From Sesamum alatum (Eukaryota; Streptophyta; Magnoliopsida; Lamiales; Pedaliaceae), in the NCBI GenBank assembly GCA_034509735.1, contig JACGWO010000003.1, forward strand, positions 34,494,466 through 34,558,465: 64,000 nt of DNA. Reading direction: 5' to 3'. A model generated the notes under the pieces. It was given only the letters and a program-made list of their open reading frames with translations, searched no databases and was not told the DNA's origin. Both the position numbers and the translations under genes were made by a program. Positions 47,801 through 59,285 of the stretch are shown piece by piece; positions within the stretch are counted from its first letter, which is position 1, and every line of letters begins with the position of its first letter.

Positions 47801-50608
47801 TTTCCAGATGGAACACACTCCTTCCAGCCCCACGTGTACACTTCACCTTTGTCTGCAGACCAAGAGTCAGTTCATTAAATCATCAAGTTTAACATCAAAC
47901 TAAGCCATTTGATTGATTACTCTATGTAGTACTGATGAAGTCCTAGGATAATAGAACTGAAGGACAACTAATTAGGGCATGAAACCTCAAGACAGAAAAA
48001 AAAGCTTAGATTCACAAAGAAATTTGTTTCACAATACCTGTTACTGAAACACAATGTGCCCAACCAGCAGCAGCTTTTGTAACCGGGTCAACTGTTGGAA
48101 GAGGATACATATCTGGAGTCTCCTACGTATATGCATGAATGAAGCTGCTAAATTAATTAAGAAACAACTAACAAAATGACTTTTGAGACAAAACATTAGC
48201 TGTATTACCCCGTGCTTCCCTGAAGTCAGATAGCTTTGGCCTTGATCATCAGCTGATCCCCAGGTAATTAGTTTACCACAGGCTGCCAAAAAGAATTAAG
48301 TAATGTAGCAATGTTTCGTTAAGAGTAAGTAGGCATATAATATTATCTAAATCATAGATCATTGACTAAATCTAGGAGAAACCAGAATTTAGATGTTATG
48401 GGTCCAAAATGTATCACAGAAAATAGAAAGTGGAAACTTCAACTGTTCAAGGTAATCAAGGAAAATGAAATCAACTCAGGGAAACAACCACCAGCTTACA
48501 GCAATCACAAGTTTTACCTTCAAATCATAATCCACTATTATGAGAATGACCGACTCAAATGAATCACTTTGCACTGTTGACAAGGAAATAAGATGGAAAT
48601 ATCAATTCATAGTTTTATCATTATTGGTATATATACGCTTCAAACAGACTCGGTGAAAATAGCTTATACGACGGAAAGACACTTCCTTTAGCAGCAGCTC
48701 CAAAATAAGATAAATATTCTACATACAGTAGCTCACAAACTGGACAGTTGAAAAATAAAAGGCATACCAGCTAGGGAAATTCCATTATGCATGGCAGCAC
48801 TTAAGAGGTCATCAAAGGTACACAAGTCTCCAATATCTACCACACTATGCCTTTCTCACCCCTATTTTTTTAGATCTTTTACCTGGCTTTGACCTCTTAA
48901 GGCCTATATGCTAAACCATTTTGCCCATGGATACACAATCTGAAATGCGCACAAGTATCTCTCTGAACCCAACAAACACTCTAGGAGAGAGCATTCTCCC
49001 TAGACTAACATGGTCAGAAACTAGCTCTCTATTTCTATGAACTATCACAGCATCCAATACGACTTGGAGCAGTTAAACCAGTACTTTAGTAATATAGCAT
49101 GTAACAGCAACTACTTCAGCTAACACTTTCAGAACTTCATATTCCATGTCGCTCATGAGCATTGTCTACCGGACGGTCACAAGATTAACATAGTTTAGAC
49201 ATGTCCGTTCCTAGAAGGATAATCTTACACATATATGCTTGTGAATTTTTACAATGTTACTTGATTCCACTTCATGCTGTACTGCTGTCTCACCCGACAT
49301 CATCAACTATCTCCGGAAGCAAGTCTTCAGGCTTATTAAGAAGAAAATAATTAGCATAACATTCTCCGTCTTCCAGACTATATGTTGCATCCTGGCACTG
49401 CCTTGGTACCACACCACGTAATGTATGAACTGTCTAGGTAATTTCCCGTGAACAACGGAGACATTCTTCTTTCTGGTTAAGACGACATTCCCCCATTTTA
49501 CCTCTCTGGAGAAAAACACTCATCAATGTTTTTGAAACACTGATTTCTATCCAGAGATACACTAAGTCCTTCTATGAAAAGGATACCATATATGTGAATC
49601 TAATTCGGCTATGAGAATATGACATTAGTAGGATGTAGATTGGACTCAGAAACCAGATAAGAGGAAAAAATTACATCTATGATCCTATTTCTTCCTGAAT
49701 TATAATTTTCTAGGAATTTGTTCGTCACCAAAATTCAAATTTCTAAATTCCTAGATTCCTGTTATGTGCTGACAGAGTTTGGATGAGAGAGAGAAAGGAA
49801 ATATTACAGATTATCGGCATACCGTCACTTACATAGACAATTGCAACAACAAATTTCGAAAGGATGAACTCTGTCTTGTTGTTTGTTGCACCAAGTCAAG
49901 CAAGAAGATCAAAATAGGGAGTAGATAATAATAATTTATGTTACTAAGCAAAAATTATTGCAAAAGAGGCAACAGTTTTTACTTGATGCAGACACTTCAT
50001 CAATCTGCATAATAACTTCTCAAAAAGAAAACAATGCACAGCCTAGATTGACATCAAATCCTTTATGCTTCCTCCATCTCAAGGTGAATGCTTTATAGTT
50101 TCCGAAAAAAACTACCTAATCAAATTGCCTAAGTTTTCTCACTTTACTACTACCATATTCATTCTTTGAAAATTTTGATACCTTTAAAACTTACAAGTTT
50201 GTAGATTTGGTTATAAGTATTAATTTTCTGTTACTCGAAAAAAAAAAAAAAAAGGAGTTGACTAGTGATATATACAAAGTGAGCTCAATACAGTGTAAAA
50301 GTCACCACATACATTTGAAATTTTGAGAGTGAAAGATCCAAAAACAAGGAAGCAAGACGAAACATATACCAAACGCGAGAGGTAGGTGACTAACCGGAGA
50401 TAGCCATGCCGAAGCCACAACCGCCGGCACAAACATCCTTCCACGAGTCTCCGGCTAAATCCGCCTCCGGAAAACGTACAGCCGCCGGAGAAGTCAACGG
50501 CGATCTCTGAGCTGTTACTCCCGGGAAATACCCCCACATTAACACCTCACACTGCTTCTCATTCTTACCATTAACTCCAGTCTCTTTCTTCTCTTCACCT
50601 CCATTCAT
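44806..50608 (-). CDS. RCC1-repeat beta-propeller protein (At3g53830/At3g02300 type)
   Basis: Eleven minus-strand exons: 50608-50395, 48282-48209, 48122-48038, 47852-47721, 47635-47402, 47236-47000, 46907-46864, 46335-46147, 45592-45502, 45075-45032, 44934-44806; 490 aa. It carries RCC1 repeats forming a seven-bladed propeller: ACGKLITWGSADDQGQ, KGEVYTWGWKECVPSG, GGQLWGWGYGGEGQLGLG, GVLLAFGWGLYGQCGQG, GRVHAFGGNQFGQLGLG and GKIFCWGWNKYGQLGLGD. An acidic, Ser/Thr-rich insert (about 150-230) interrupts the blades. The blade ends read GGRHT, GGRHS, GLWHT, GARHS and GWWHT, not the repeated GWRHT that supplies the sensing tryptophans of UVR8. Databases may label it UVR8-like, but it is unlikely to be a UV-B receptor. 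Partner and function are unknown. Intron 1 is 2.1 kb. Confidence 0.9.
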
Positions 50609-50834
50609 TGCTCAGGGAAAAGACTTTCCACACATACAAAACAGAATTCGAAAAACCTTGTGTGGATTTGCACACTGATCTGGTTTGAGGCTACAGAGAG
50701 AAATGAGGAGTTTGTGGGGGATGAAAATGTAAAATAATTATGGGGTGGGGAATTACTGATTAGATTTAGATTGTTGGCGTATCATTTGCTAGCTCACCAT
50801 GAGTGCCACGTCGGACACGCATGGTCCAAGGGGG

Positions 50835-50844
50835 GACACGTGTC
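50835..50844. promoter_or_regulatory. palindromic G-box GACACGTGTC
   Basis: A perfect 10-bp palindrome with a CACGTG core lies 227 bases upstream of the RCC1-gene start codon. A second ACGT core (gccacgtcgg) lies about 30 bases further upstream in window order (near 50805). G-boxes bind bZIP (HY5, ABF) and bHLH (PIF) factors in plants. The site is seen; regulation of this gene is inferred. Confidence 0.5.
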
Positions 50845-51124
50845 TGGAGGAGGTTGCAGGAACCGGTGCGGTTAAAATTTATTGAATTCATGCAATTTGA
50901 GCCATGAACAAGCTAGAAGTTTCTGGAAGTGAGTTGGAATCTTCTCTCCTTCTGGACAATTCTTACAGTTGGTGGACTGGACACGTTGTGGGTCAGATTT
51001 CTCAATTCGAGATTTAACAATTCTTTACATTCCATTCCTTTGCCGCAGATAAAACAATTCATAATAAATTCATTCCAGAAACTGCTTCGCCAAAAGCCAA
51101 ACATTTCTTTTTATCATTCTATTT

Positions 51125-51848
51125 AATAATTAAAATATAATATATATACTATTAATTAATGAGAGTAATTTAGAAAAACTGATTTGGTATGCAATAAGTA
51201 GATAGAAAAAAATAAACTTATCATTTTCTCGTGAAATATTTCCCATAAGCCTATAAAAATAATTTCAATTATGATGAATGAAGATAATAATTACAACATC
51301 TATTTCTATTATTTATTTCTAAATATTTCCACATAATTTTATTTGTTGAATCTATTAAAAAAGTATTTTGTTTAATACTTTTTCTATTACAAAAACATTA
51401 TAACAATAAAATACAAAAATTATTTTTTTTAAAATATGCACGCCCATCGAATATGTCCGGCTATTATTACTTGTTAGTTAAGAGTTTCGTAAAACTAACT
51501 TGGTATAAAAGAAATGAATTTACAAAAATATCATCTCTTTAAATATATCATAGAAGCCTATAAATTTCACTTAGAAGAAAAGAACTACTAACACCTAACA
51601 TCTATTAATTTCCATTTTCCTTAACTACTTGTATATAATTTTTTCTTGATTGTATTAATTAAAAATATCATATTTCATCTAATGCTAGTTCCACGAGCAT
51701 ATTATTACAATTAAACAAGTAAAATGCTATTTTTTTAAAAATTTTATATACATATCGAGTGTACCCAAATTAGAATTTACAAAATTTATAAATTATAATT
51801 TTAATTAAAATTAAATTAAACTCGTGCATAACACAGGTAACACGCTAG
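51125..51848 (+). mobile_element. possible Helitron-derived sequence
   Basis: The right end, ctcgtgcataacacagg…cacgCTAG|T, resembles the 3' terminus of plant Helitrons: an imperfect hairpin of the CCCGTGC…GCACGGG type followed by CTAG before T. Inside, two related heads occur (gagagtaatttagaaaaactgatttggtat near 51155 and aagagtttcgtaaaactaacttggtat near 51480), suggesting one copy inserted in or duplicated beside another. The exact 5' end is not resolved. Confidence 0.35.
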
Positions 51849-53280
51849 TTTCGAGTATATTCAACTGACAGAGTTTAATATTTTTTGTATTGGGCCTGTG
51901 CCTCCCTTTACATGGACTTTTCCACAACAATTCTGGGTATTTCTCACGGGCTTCTGTTCAATTGTCTTTTGCTTTCCTATGTTTGCTATGACCTAATTTT
52001 ACAAACTCATTTTCTTTAATAAATTCGTGTGCATCATGCTATTCTAATTTTAGATGGATAGAATTCAGTTTTAGATTTTGAGTTTATTTAAATAAATATA
52101 AATTGGATTGATAGTCTAAGTTTGAATGTAGAATCTAGCATAGAAAATACAAATTTTGAGAATAGAATTTGTTTAGGTAAATACAATTTAATATAGAATA
52201 GATGAGATATTTAACCAATCAACTTTTTTCTTGATAATTAAAAAAATCAAAATTAGGTCAAAATTGCTCATTTTGGTTAAAGGAACCCCTTCCTATATTT
52301 GATAAAAAAAAAAAAAAAAATCAAAATTAGGAGAAAGGAAGATTTGAGTATTTGGTCGAAATTAGTCAATTTTTTAAAGAGGATCCCCTTTCTATTATAT
52401 GGATAATAGATTAGAATAAAGATTCTTGATATGCTTGAATTCTTTTTCGAATTTTTTTGCTCAAATTTAAACTTGTATGTGCTTTAAATTCTGGCGAACC
52501 TAAATTCATATTTCTAGCGTAATTAAAATACTATAGAAAAACACTTCAAATTGCGTCTTTATGTTTTTAGAAATAAATAAGAGAACCAATTTATACAGTT
52601 AGTAATAAAATAACAGTATTCACGTTAATATATAGAGTAAATTAATAAGTAATTTAATACAATTATTAATAACTTATTAATTACAATTTAAAAAACGTTC
52701 ACATTGATACATATAACGAATTTAACACCAATACGTTTCGTGAATTAACACTTTAGGACGTTATAATTATAGTAATTAAAGTCTAAAAATCTAAAATTTG
52801 ACTGCTTAATTACTTACAAGAGTCTAATATTAATATTTGTGGTGGTTGGATGGAGTTGAGTTGAGTGCACATCTCATTTGTTTTAATACCTCTTCACGCC
52901 AACCAAACAGACCCGCGTAATGCCAGAGTTGATCTTTCCCACTCCTCATCAACATTAACATTATTACTACCTACGGCTACGTCTTTACATCAATTCAAAC
53001 AGAGATATTCAAGCAACAATTTCAGCTTCCAGCTGACCCCACAAAAATTAAGGGATAATCCAAAAATAAAACTCGACAAACCCTCTTAATTACAGACAAA
53101 TCAGCACCAACAGTCCACCAGATTTTCCATTTATTCTCATGCCATTTAGGCCCTGATTTATGGAAATTTATACATAAAAAGAGATTAAATCTTCTGGAAC
53201 TCCTACAAGCCAAGAGTTGTACTCCCATCCAAACTCAAACTCCGCCGGAATTTCTACAAACTCCTCCTCTCCTCCATAAT

Positions 53281-56200
53281 ATGAAGAAACCGGATATGCA
53301 TCATTCATCGGAAACCGCCGTCCAAGACCCTCTGAAACCCTGGAAACATCTCCTCTCTCCGCCCCTCAAACTCACGTTTTTAACTCCAAATATGATGAAA
53401 GGGCTTTTCGCTATCTGCATTTTTGCTGTCTTCTCTTTGTGTTACTTCTCAGCCTTTCCAGGCCCGAAATGGCGTAGCAACTGCGCGGAATGCGACCGGA
53501 CTATCATCCACGCCTCATTCCGTCAATTCGCCGGCGGCGGTGGAGGAGAGGAAAAGACAACCATATCCCACATTCTTTTCGGCATTGGCGGCTCCGCCGA
53601 GACATGGGGCAGACGCCGCCATTACTGTGAACTCTGGTGGAAACCCAATGTAACCCGTGGCTTCGTGTGGCTGGACGAGGAGCCGGGGAAGACAGGCGAG
53701 ACCTGGCCTGAAACTTCGCCTCCGTATAAAGTCTCGGCGGATACGTCCCGGTTTAAGTACACCAACTGGTACGGGTCGAGATCAGCCGTTCGGATCGCCC
53801 GGATTGTGAAGGAGAGCTTTGAGCTCGGGTTGGAGAACGTGAGGTGGTTTGTGATGGGAGATGATGATACGGTTTTCTTCACGGAGAATTTGGTGAACGT
53901 GCTGAATAAGTATGATCATAAGCAGATGTATTACATCGGCGGCAACTCGGAAAGCGTGGAGCAGGATTTAGTACATTCTTACACCATGGGTTACGGCGGC
54001 GGCGGGTTTGCTATCAGCTACCCGTTGGCGGCGGAGCTGGTCAGGATTTTGGATGGTTGCATCGATCGGTACGCGGAGTTTTACGGGTCTGATCTGAAGA
54101 TCGGGGGTTGCATGAGTGAGATTGGTGTGCCTGTTACCAAAGAACAGGGTTTTCATCAGGTAAACTAACTGTATATGTATGTATTATTACCACGTTGGGA
54201 TTTTCCGAGGTTTTTTGCTTTTATGTTTGAACAATCGACATTTCCCAAACTTGGATTCACGAAATATAAAATCAAATTCCGTACAATCTATATAACCTTG
54301 TTTATGATGAGGGCAAATAAAATTTTGAAATTAATAATTACTCATTTCTTCTTTTCAATTAAATGAAATTAATCTTATTGTTGATATGTAAAAATTAAAA
54401 AAAAAAAATGCACTTTAGGCCGTGTGGGACCAAAGTGCATTTTTTCTTAAAAATAATAAGTTTTGAGTACTTAAAAAATTATCAAGAATTGAACTTAAAA
54501 TTGTTCCATGTGATATTTTGATAATCTTTTTACTATACAGGGAAAATCATTTTTTTGTCCCATATCTTAGGGCATTTTTTTATTTGGTTCTATTTATTTC
54601 ACATTTAGTCTCATTTGTTCAATTTTTTTTTCAAATTTGATCACAAACAATATTTTTCGTCAAATTATTAACGGAGCGGTAAAGCCTGTTATTGGGGCAA
54701 GATTTTGACACTGTTTACAGCTCCGTTAATAATTTGACGAAAAATGCTATTTGGGACCAAATTTGAGAAAAAATTGAATAAATGGAATTAAATGTGAAAC
54801 AAATTCAATAAATAGTACCAAATAAAAAAAAATCATAAGATATGGGACCAAAAATAAAATTTCCCTACTATATAATATGTGTGAAATATCATTGTGTTGA
54901 AATGACAAATTGAAACTAATTTTTGTAAATCCCATCAACTTTAAATTATATGTTGTATTAATTTATATTAAAATATGCACTAAATAAAAATAAATAACAA
55001 AAACCTAGTTGTATTGTCACTATGGAAGATTGAATTCTGTGTGATCAACAGATGGACATACGAGGAAGCCCGTACGGTTTACTGTCTGCCCATCCATTAG
55101 CACCTTTGATCTCATTGCACCATCTAGACTACGTCCAGTCCTTGTTCCCAGGCGTAAACCGGGTCGAGTCCGTCAAAAGACTAATCCAGGCCTACAAATT
55201 GGATCCAAGCCGGACATTGCAGCAGAGTTTCTGCTACGACCCGACCCGGAACTGGTCCATATCCGTTTCATGGGGCTACAACGTCCAATTATACCCGTTT
55301 TTTGTGTCGGCAAAGGACATGAGCACCCCGCTGCAGACATTTTTAACGTGGGGGAGTTGGAGTCAGGAGCCGTTCACTTTCAATACACGGGTGTTGAGCT
55401 TGAAGCCCTGCGAAAGACCCATCATTTTTTACTTTGATGCAGTTGAAGGGTTCGGACATGGGCGCACGTTGACGAGGTATAGGAGGCCTCCTCGTCCGGA
55501 GAACAGGCGGCGATGCGACGCCGAAAATTATGCGGCTGCTTATTCGGTTGAGGGCTTTAATGTCTCTGCACCGCTTCTTCATCCTAGAATGTGGAACAAG
55601 GTAAAGAAATTCCTAATCTTCATGAACTACTGTCATCTTTTTTTTTTTTTTTTTTAATAAAAATTTTATGCTTTTGCTTAAATTCACTGTTTCCGAGAGA
55701 ATAAATTAGTATGAGAATTCATTTATGGGCTTTTAATATGCTATAATATTTGTTAGTTATAATTACGTTAACACTTCTATTTACACAAATTATTCCTATC
55801 TTTTGAATAATTATATATACACCCATTAAAATATAAATATTATTTATACAAATCACCCAATTTTTTTTTACAAAATTACACTTACACCCCTCAAAAGTAT
55901 CTACATTATTACACAAACTATCCTTATTTTTTGACAATCATGATTTCTGTAATTATGCAAAAAACATGAATGGTTTGTATAAATAAACTGTAGGTCAGTG
56001 AGTGTAAATGTAATTATCCATATTTGTTATTACACTACAAGAAATAACATTATTTAGCAATGACATATATTTCTTATAAAATAGTGAAATTGCGTTGCTA
56101 ATATAAATTAATAATGAAATTATTAAAAATTTTATTTATTAATTAGTTCGTCATTAATTTTAATATTAAATTTTTTTGTAGCTATTGAATCATATCTTTG

Positions 56201-56694
56201 TAGTGTTAGAAGTTTGTATTATAAATAGTGGATGAAATTTTCTATGCTCGTATTTTTGTATGTGTTTCCTGAGGATAATAATAAATTTAAACATATGAAT
56301 GTAGAAACGATGTGTAAATAATTTGTGTTTTTCGTGCTTAATTAACAATATTTTATTTGCATAGTTTACCAACAAATTCGTGGAATCTATGACTTTTTCC
56401 TTTCTTTAATTTTAGCAAATTACTTTGCTAATATTTTGAACAAAGACTTATATCATAACTCCTATTTATTAAATGTAAAAGATATTCCATTTACGTGCTT
56501 AATTAACTATGATTATTGTAGAGTGATTGGCGTTAATGTGACGGGCACGTTTAGCTAATTCTTTTGATCTTATATGAGATCAGGCACCACGTAGACAGTG
56601 CTGCGAGATAATGAACGGCTCAGATGATGTGAACGGCGTCTTAGAGGTCAGAATCAGAGGCTGCAATCAATGGGAATCAGTAACACCGCCTTAG
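53281..56694 (+). CDS. DUF604 fringe-like glycosyltransferase
   Basis: Three exons: 53281-54159, 55052-55600, 56584-56694; 512 aa. It is a type II membrane protein: a short cytosolic N-terminus, one membrane anchor (about 38-59), then a lumenal catalytic region. The conserved start ISHILFGIGGSAETW (about 95-109), the YTNWYGSRSAVRIARIVKE block and the metal-binding DDD at 194-196 in WFVMGDDDTVFF mark the fringe-related fold (glycosyltransferase family 31-like). GGGGFAISYPLA, DLKIGGCMSEIGV, EQGFHQMDIRGSPYGLLSAHP and PRRQCCEI with a final CNQWESVTPP-type tail are the DUF604 signatures. It should act in the Golgi; donor and acceptor are unknown for this plant family (Arabidopsis At2g37730 is a relative, from memory). 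Intron 1 carries a MITE. Confidence 0.93.
54538..54865. mobile_element. foldback MITE inside DUF604 intron 1
   Basis: A 328-bp element is almost one continuous palindrome. The outer arms pair agggaaaat…tttttgtcccatatctta with its complement near 54830-54863. The inner arms, 54652-54677 and 54720-54745 (tcgtcaaattattaacggag and its complement), are perfectly matched over 26 bases around a 42-base loop. The heptamer TACTATA flanks both ends (54531-54537, 54866-54872), consistent with a target duplication. There is no ORF. The high arm identity suggests fairly recent insertion. Confidence 0.85.
55625..56583. other. DUF604 intron 2, repeat-like AT-rich sequence
   Basis: This 1-kb intron contains phrases such as acacaaactatcctta, aattacacttacacccctc and gtaaatgtaattatcc. 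They recur, in reverse orientation and diverged, at about 62640-62830. They look like fragments of the same non-autonomous repeat family. No coding potential is seen. Confidence 0.4.
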
Positions 56695-59285
56695 TTCACG
56701 CCGAGAAGAGCAGAAATTAAAAATTCAGGCTTGGGGTTTGACTTTGGGTGCCACAAACAAAGTGGCCTGCCACATTGTACAACATATAATACTCAAGGTA
56801 CAGCAGGAAAGGTGTTGACTATGGCCTACCAATCACATGTGCATAGTTTAGAGTTAGTCAAATATGGGATTTTACTATCGCAAATATTAACTTCCAACGT
56901 TTTTATTCCTTACACATTTGGTAATCATTGATGTTCTGGCGGATTCTTCAAGTTAGAACTCCAAGTGATTGATTATGTTATATAATAATATCGTGAGTAA
57001 TTTGATTCACGATCTGATCTATCATGTTAGAACTTTAAATTGAGCTCATGCTTTAGATCATGCAAGAATATGAGCTTTAGTCCTAGGTTCTGTGATCACA
57101 AAGCACAGTTAGAGATACACTATAAGCAGTAAAGATTTGGGGTAAAATTCAGAATAGCTAATACAATACTAACTTATTTGATATCTAAGTTGGCGGGGTA
57201 TTTATAATTAGTGTCTACTTGAACCTGTCACATCAAGCGACGTGGTTCAGTGATGGCCATGAATCTACATCAGATCGACCAAATGAAATGATGACATCAT
57301 TGGTCAGTTGGGTTGATTCGACTCAAATTCCTTTAGATCAGAGATCATGGTATATTATGCGTTTTTAAGTTATAATAGAGTGTCTTGCGACAATTTTATT
57401 TATACGGAGTGGACCCTTTATTAAGGAATATACTATTTTAGTTATACATTTCTATTTTTTAAATTATAGTTAAAAGAAATGCAAATTAATTAATTTAGTA
57501 TAATAGAAGAGCAAGTGAGTGAAAGATGAAGGTGGAAATGGTAATTAGACAAATCCTTGGAACAAATTCAATGACAAACGAAAGAAAGCAACGCAGCTTG
57601 GAATGTATATGAGTTTCCGTGTTTTCTTTTCTTACTTTTCAAATCATTTTATTTTATATTTTTCTCGTGACTATTATTAATTATTTCGAATATAAGTTTG
57701 TTGAATATGAATGCCAATTGGCAAGAATAGTTAGGATGAATAAGGCGATGTGGAACCAGTGGGGCTTTAGGTACAATGGATCAACAAAGTCAGATACTCT
57801 CTTTCAATTAAAATTCTCCCAACAGTGAAGTTCTATATTTTCAGACAACTATAAAGAATTCAAATTCAATTAGAAAATGAAAGCTAAATTTTTTATCTTT
57901 TCCTAATGATAGTAGAGAGTTGTATTTTTAAATGTATTGTGATATTTTCTTTTTCTACTGTTCTCAATCATTTTAATTCTTAAACAAACATTAGCATAAA
58001 AAATGATGGTTTCTCTTTTTGTCCCTAGCTACCACACATCAATTTTGATTAGATTTCACAGCAAGGTGAAGGGTAAATTTTACTCCTTTATCCCAAATTT
58101 TCATTTAGCAGTACCGACTATGCTCACTTCTTAGAATAATAAAGAGATAAATATGCATAAAAAAAAATATTTATTTGTTAATATTTATGTAAAATAAGGT
58201 GATTCAAGTTGACGATCAAGATCGCTCCGAAAATAATCCAATTCGAGTGTCTTGAGAACTTGTGAGAATCTTTAGTGAGGCTAAGTGGGTGGTCCCCAAC
58301 AAAAGTTTTCCAATGCTTAAGTCAAATCAAGGTTCGAAGGACGTAATAAAGAACGTACCAATAAATGAAATTGGTTAGGCGTATTTATAGGATCAAATAT
58401 ATCCACTTGCCTAGGTCACATGGCGTAAACCTGAGTTGCAGAATGCCAAGATGATCGACGACTTAGGTTTCGAGTCATTGGGTCCGATCGAATTGACTGC
58501 GACCTGACCGGAATAGAATAGATGCAAAATCTCCATCCTATACAGGTAATTTCATTTCAGGGAGAGGGGTATTTTAATCTTTTAAACTCAAATATTGATA
58601 TATTCCCATCACAATATGATTTAATTAATATAACATCTCAATAAACTGATCAATATATTGATATAACAAAAAATAATAAGATAAATTCACACAAATATTT
58701 ACATTTATGATGAAATTCAAATTCTTGATCTCGAACTTATATATAATATTTGAACCTTAATCACTAAATTAATATGTTGTTGGTGGGATTGATTAATCAA
58801 AGTAAATAGCGGAAACTAAGAAGTAGGGACCGCAACAATATAGTAATTGGGGCTGAAGTGTATTTTAAACAAAAAATGAATGCAGGAACAGGTAATAATA
58901 ATATTGTACGACGTCGGCATCTAACGTTTAGAGCTCGTCAAACACTTGATTCAATTCTCCATAACTCATCATCAATAATCACTTCACAGTTCACATATAT
59001 ATATATGAATTATGATGATAACAACACCACTAAATTCCAGTAAATTCCTCTGATCTGACAGTCAACACACTTTGGGATCTACCTCTCTCTCTCTCTCTCT
59101 CTCCCTCACTTTCAACTTCCTCAAATTCACAACAGATCGAACCAACCTGTCAGTCTTCCTCCTCTCTTCACAAAGACCAAAATCCTTTTTCCCACTGCAA
59201 CTCCAAGTTAAATCCAAGCGATTTCCAAATGAAAATCCTTTAAATTCAGAAACCCTTTTAAGATTATCATCGGACAGAAACGGCA
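56695..59285. other. intergenic region between the DUF604 and DUF668 genes
   Basis: No gene is supported. Positions 58200-58530 differ from the AT-rich flanks, being more G+C-balanced with gacgatcaagatcgctccg and gatcgacgacttagg-type sequence. Similarly composed DNA lies at 57190-57350. They may be pieces of an old LTR retrotransposon, but no LTR pair or protein could be recognised. The last 200 bases are the leader of the DUF668 gene. Confidence 0.45.
59083..59103. repeat. (CT)n microsatellite in the DUF668 gene leader
   Basis: About ten CT units lie about 180 bases before the start codon. As in the NPF leader, this is a GA/CT run in a probable 5' untranslated region. Confidence 0.95.

Larger units (their letters stand above)
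50609..53280. other. divergent region between the RCC1 gene and the DUF604 gene
   Basis: No gene is supported. The left 250 bases hold the RCC1 promoter with a G-box. Positions 51120-51850 are very AT-rich and end in a Helitron-like terminus (listed separately). The right 400 bases form the promoter and leader of the DUF604 gene. Confidence 0.5.

Noticed and set aside
58200..58530. Possible LTR retrotransposon fragment
   Set aside because: Base composition is unlike the flanks, but no paired LTR, primer-binding site or protein motif could be seen, so it is noted only as unusual intergenic DNA.
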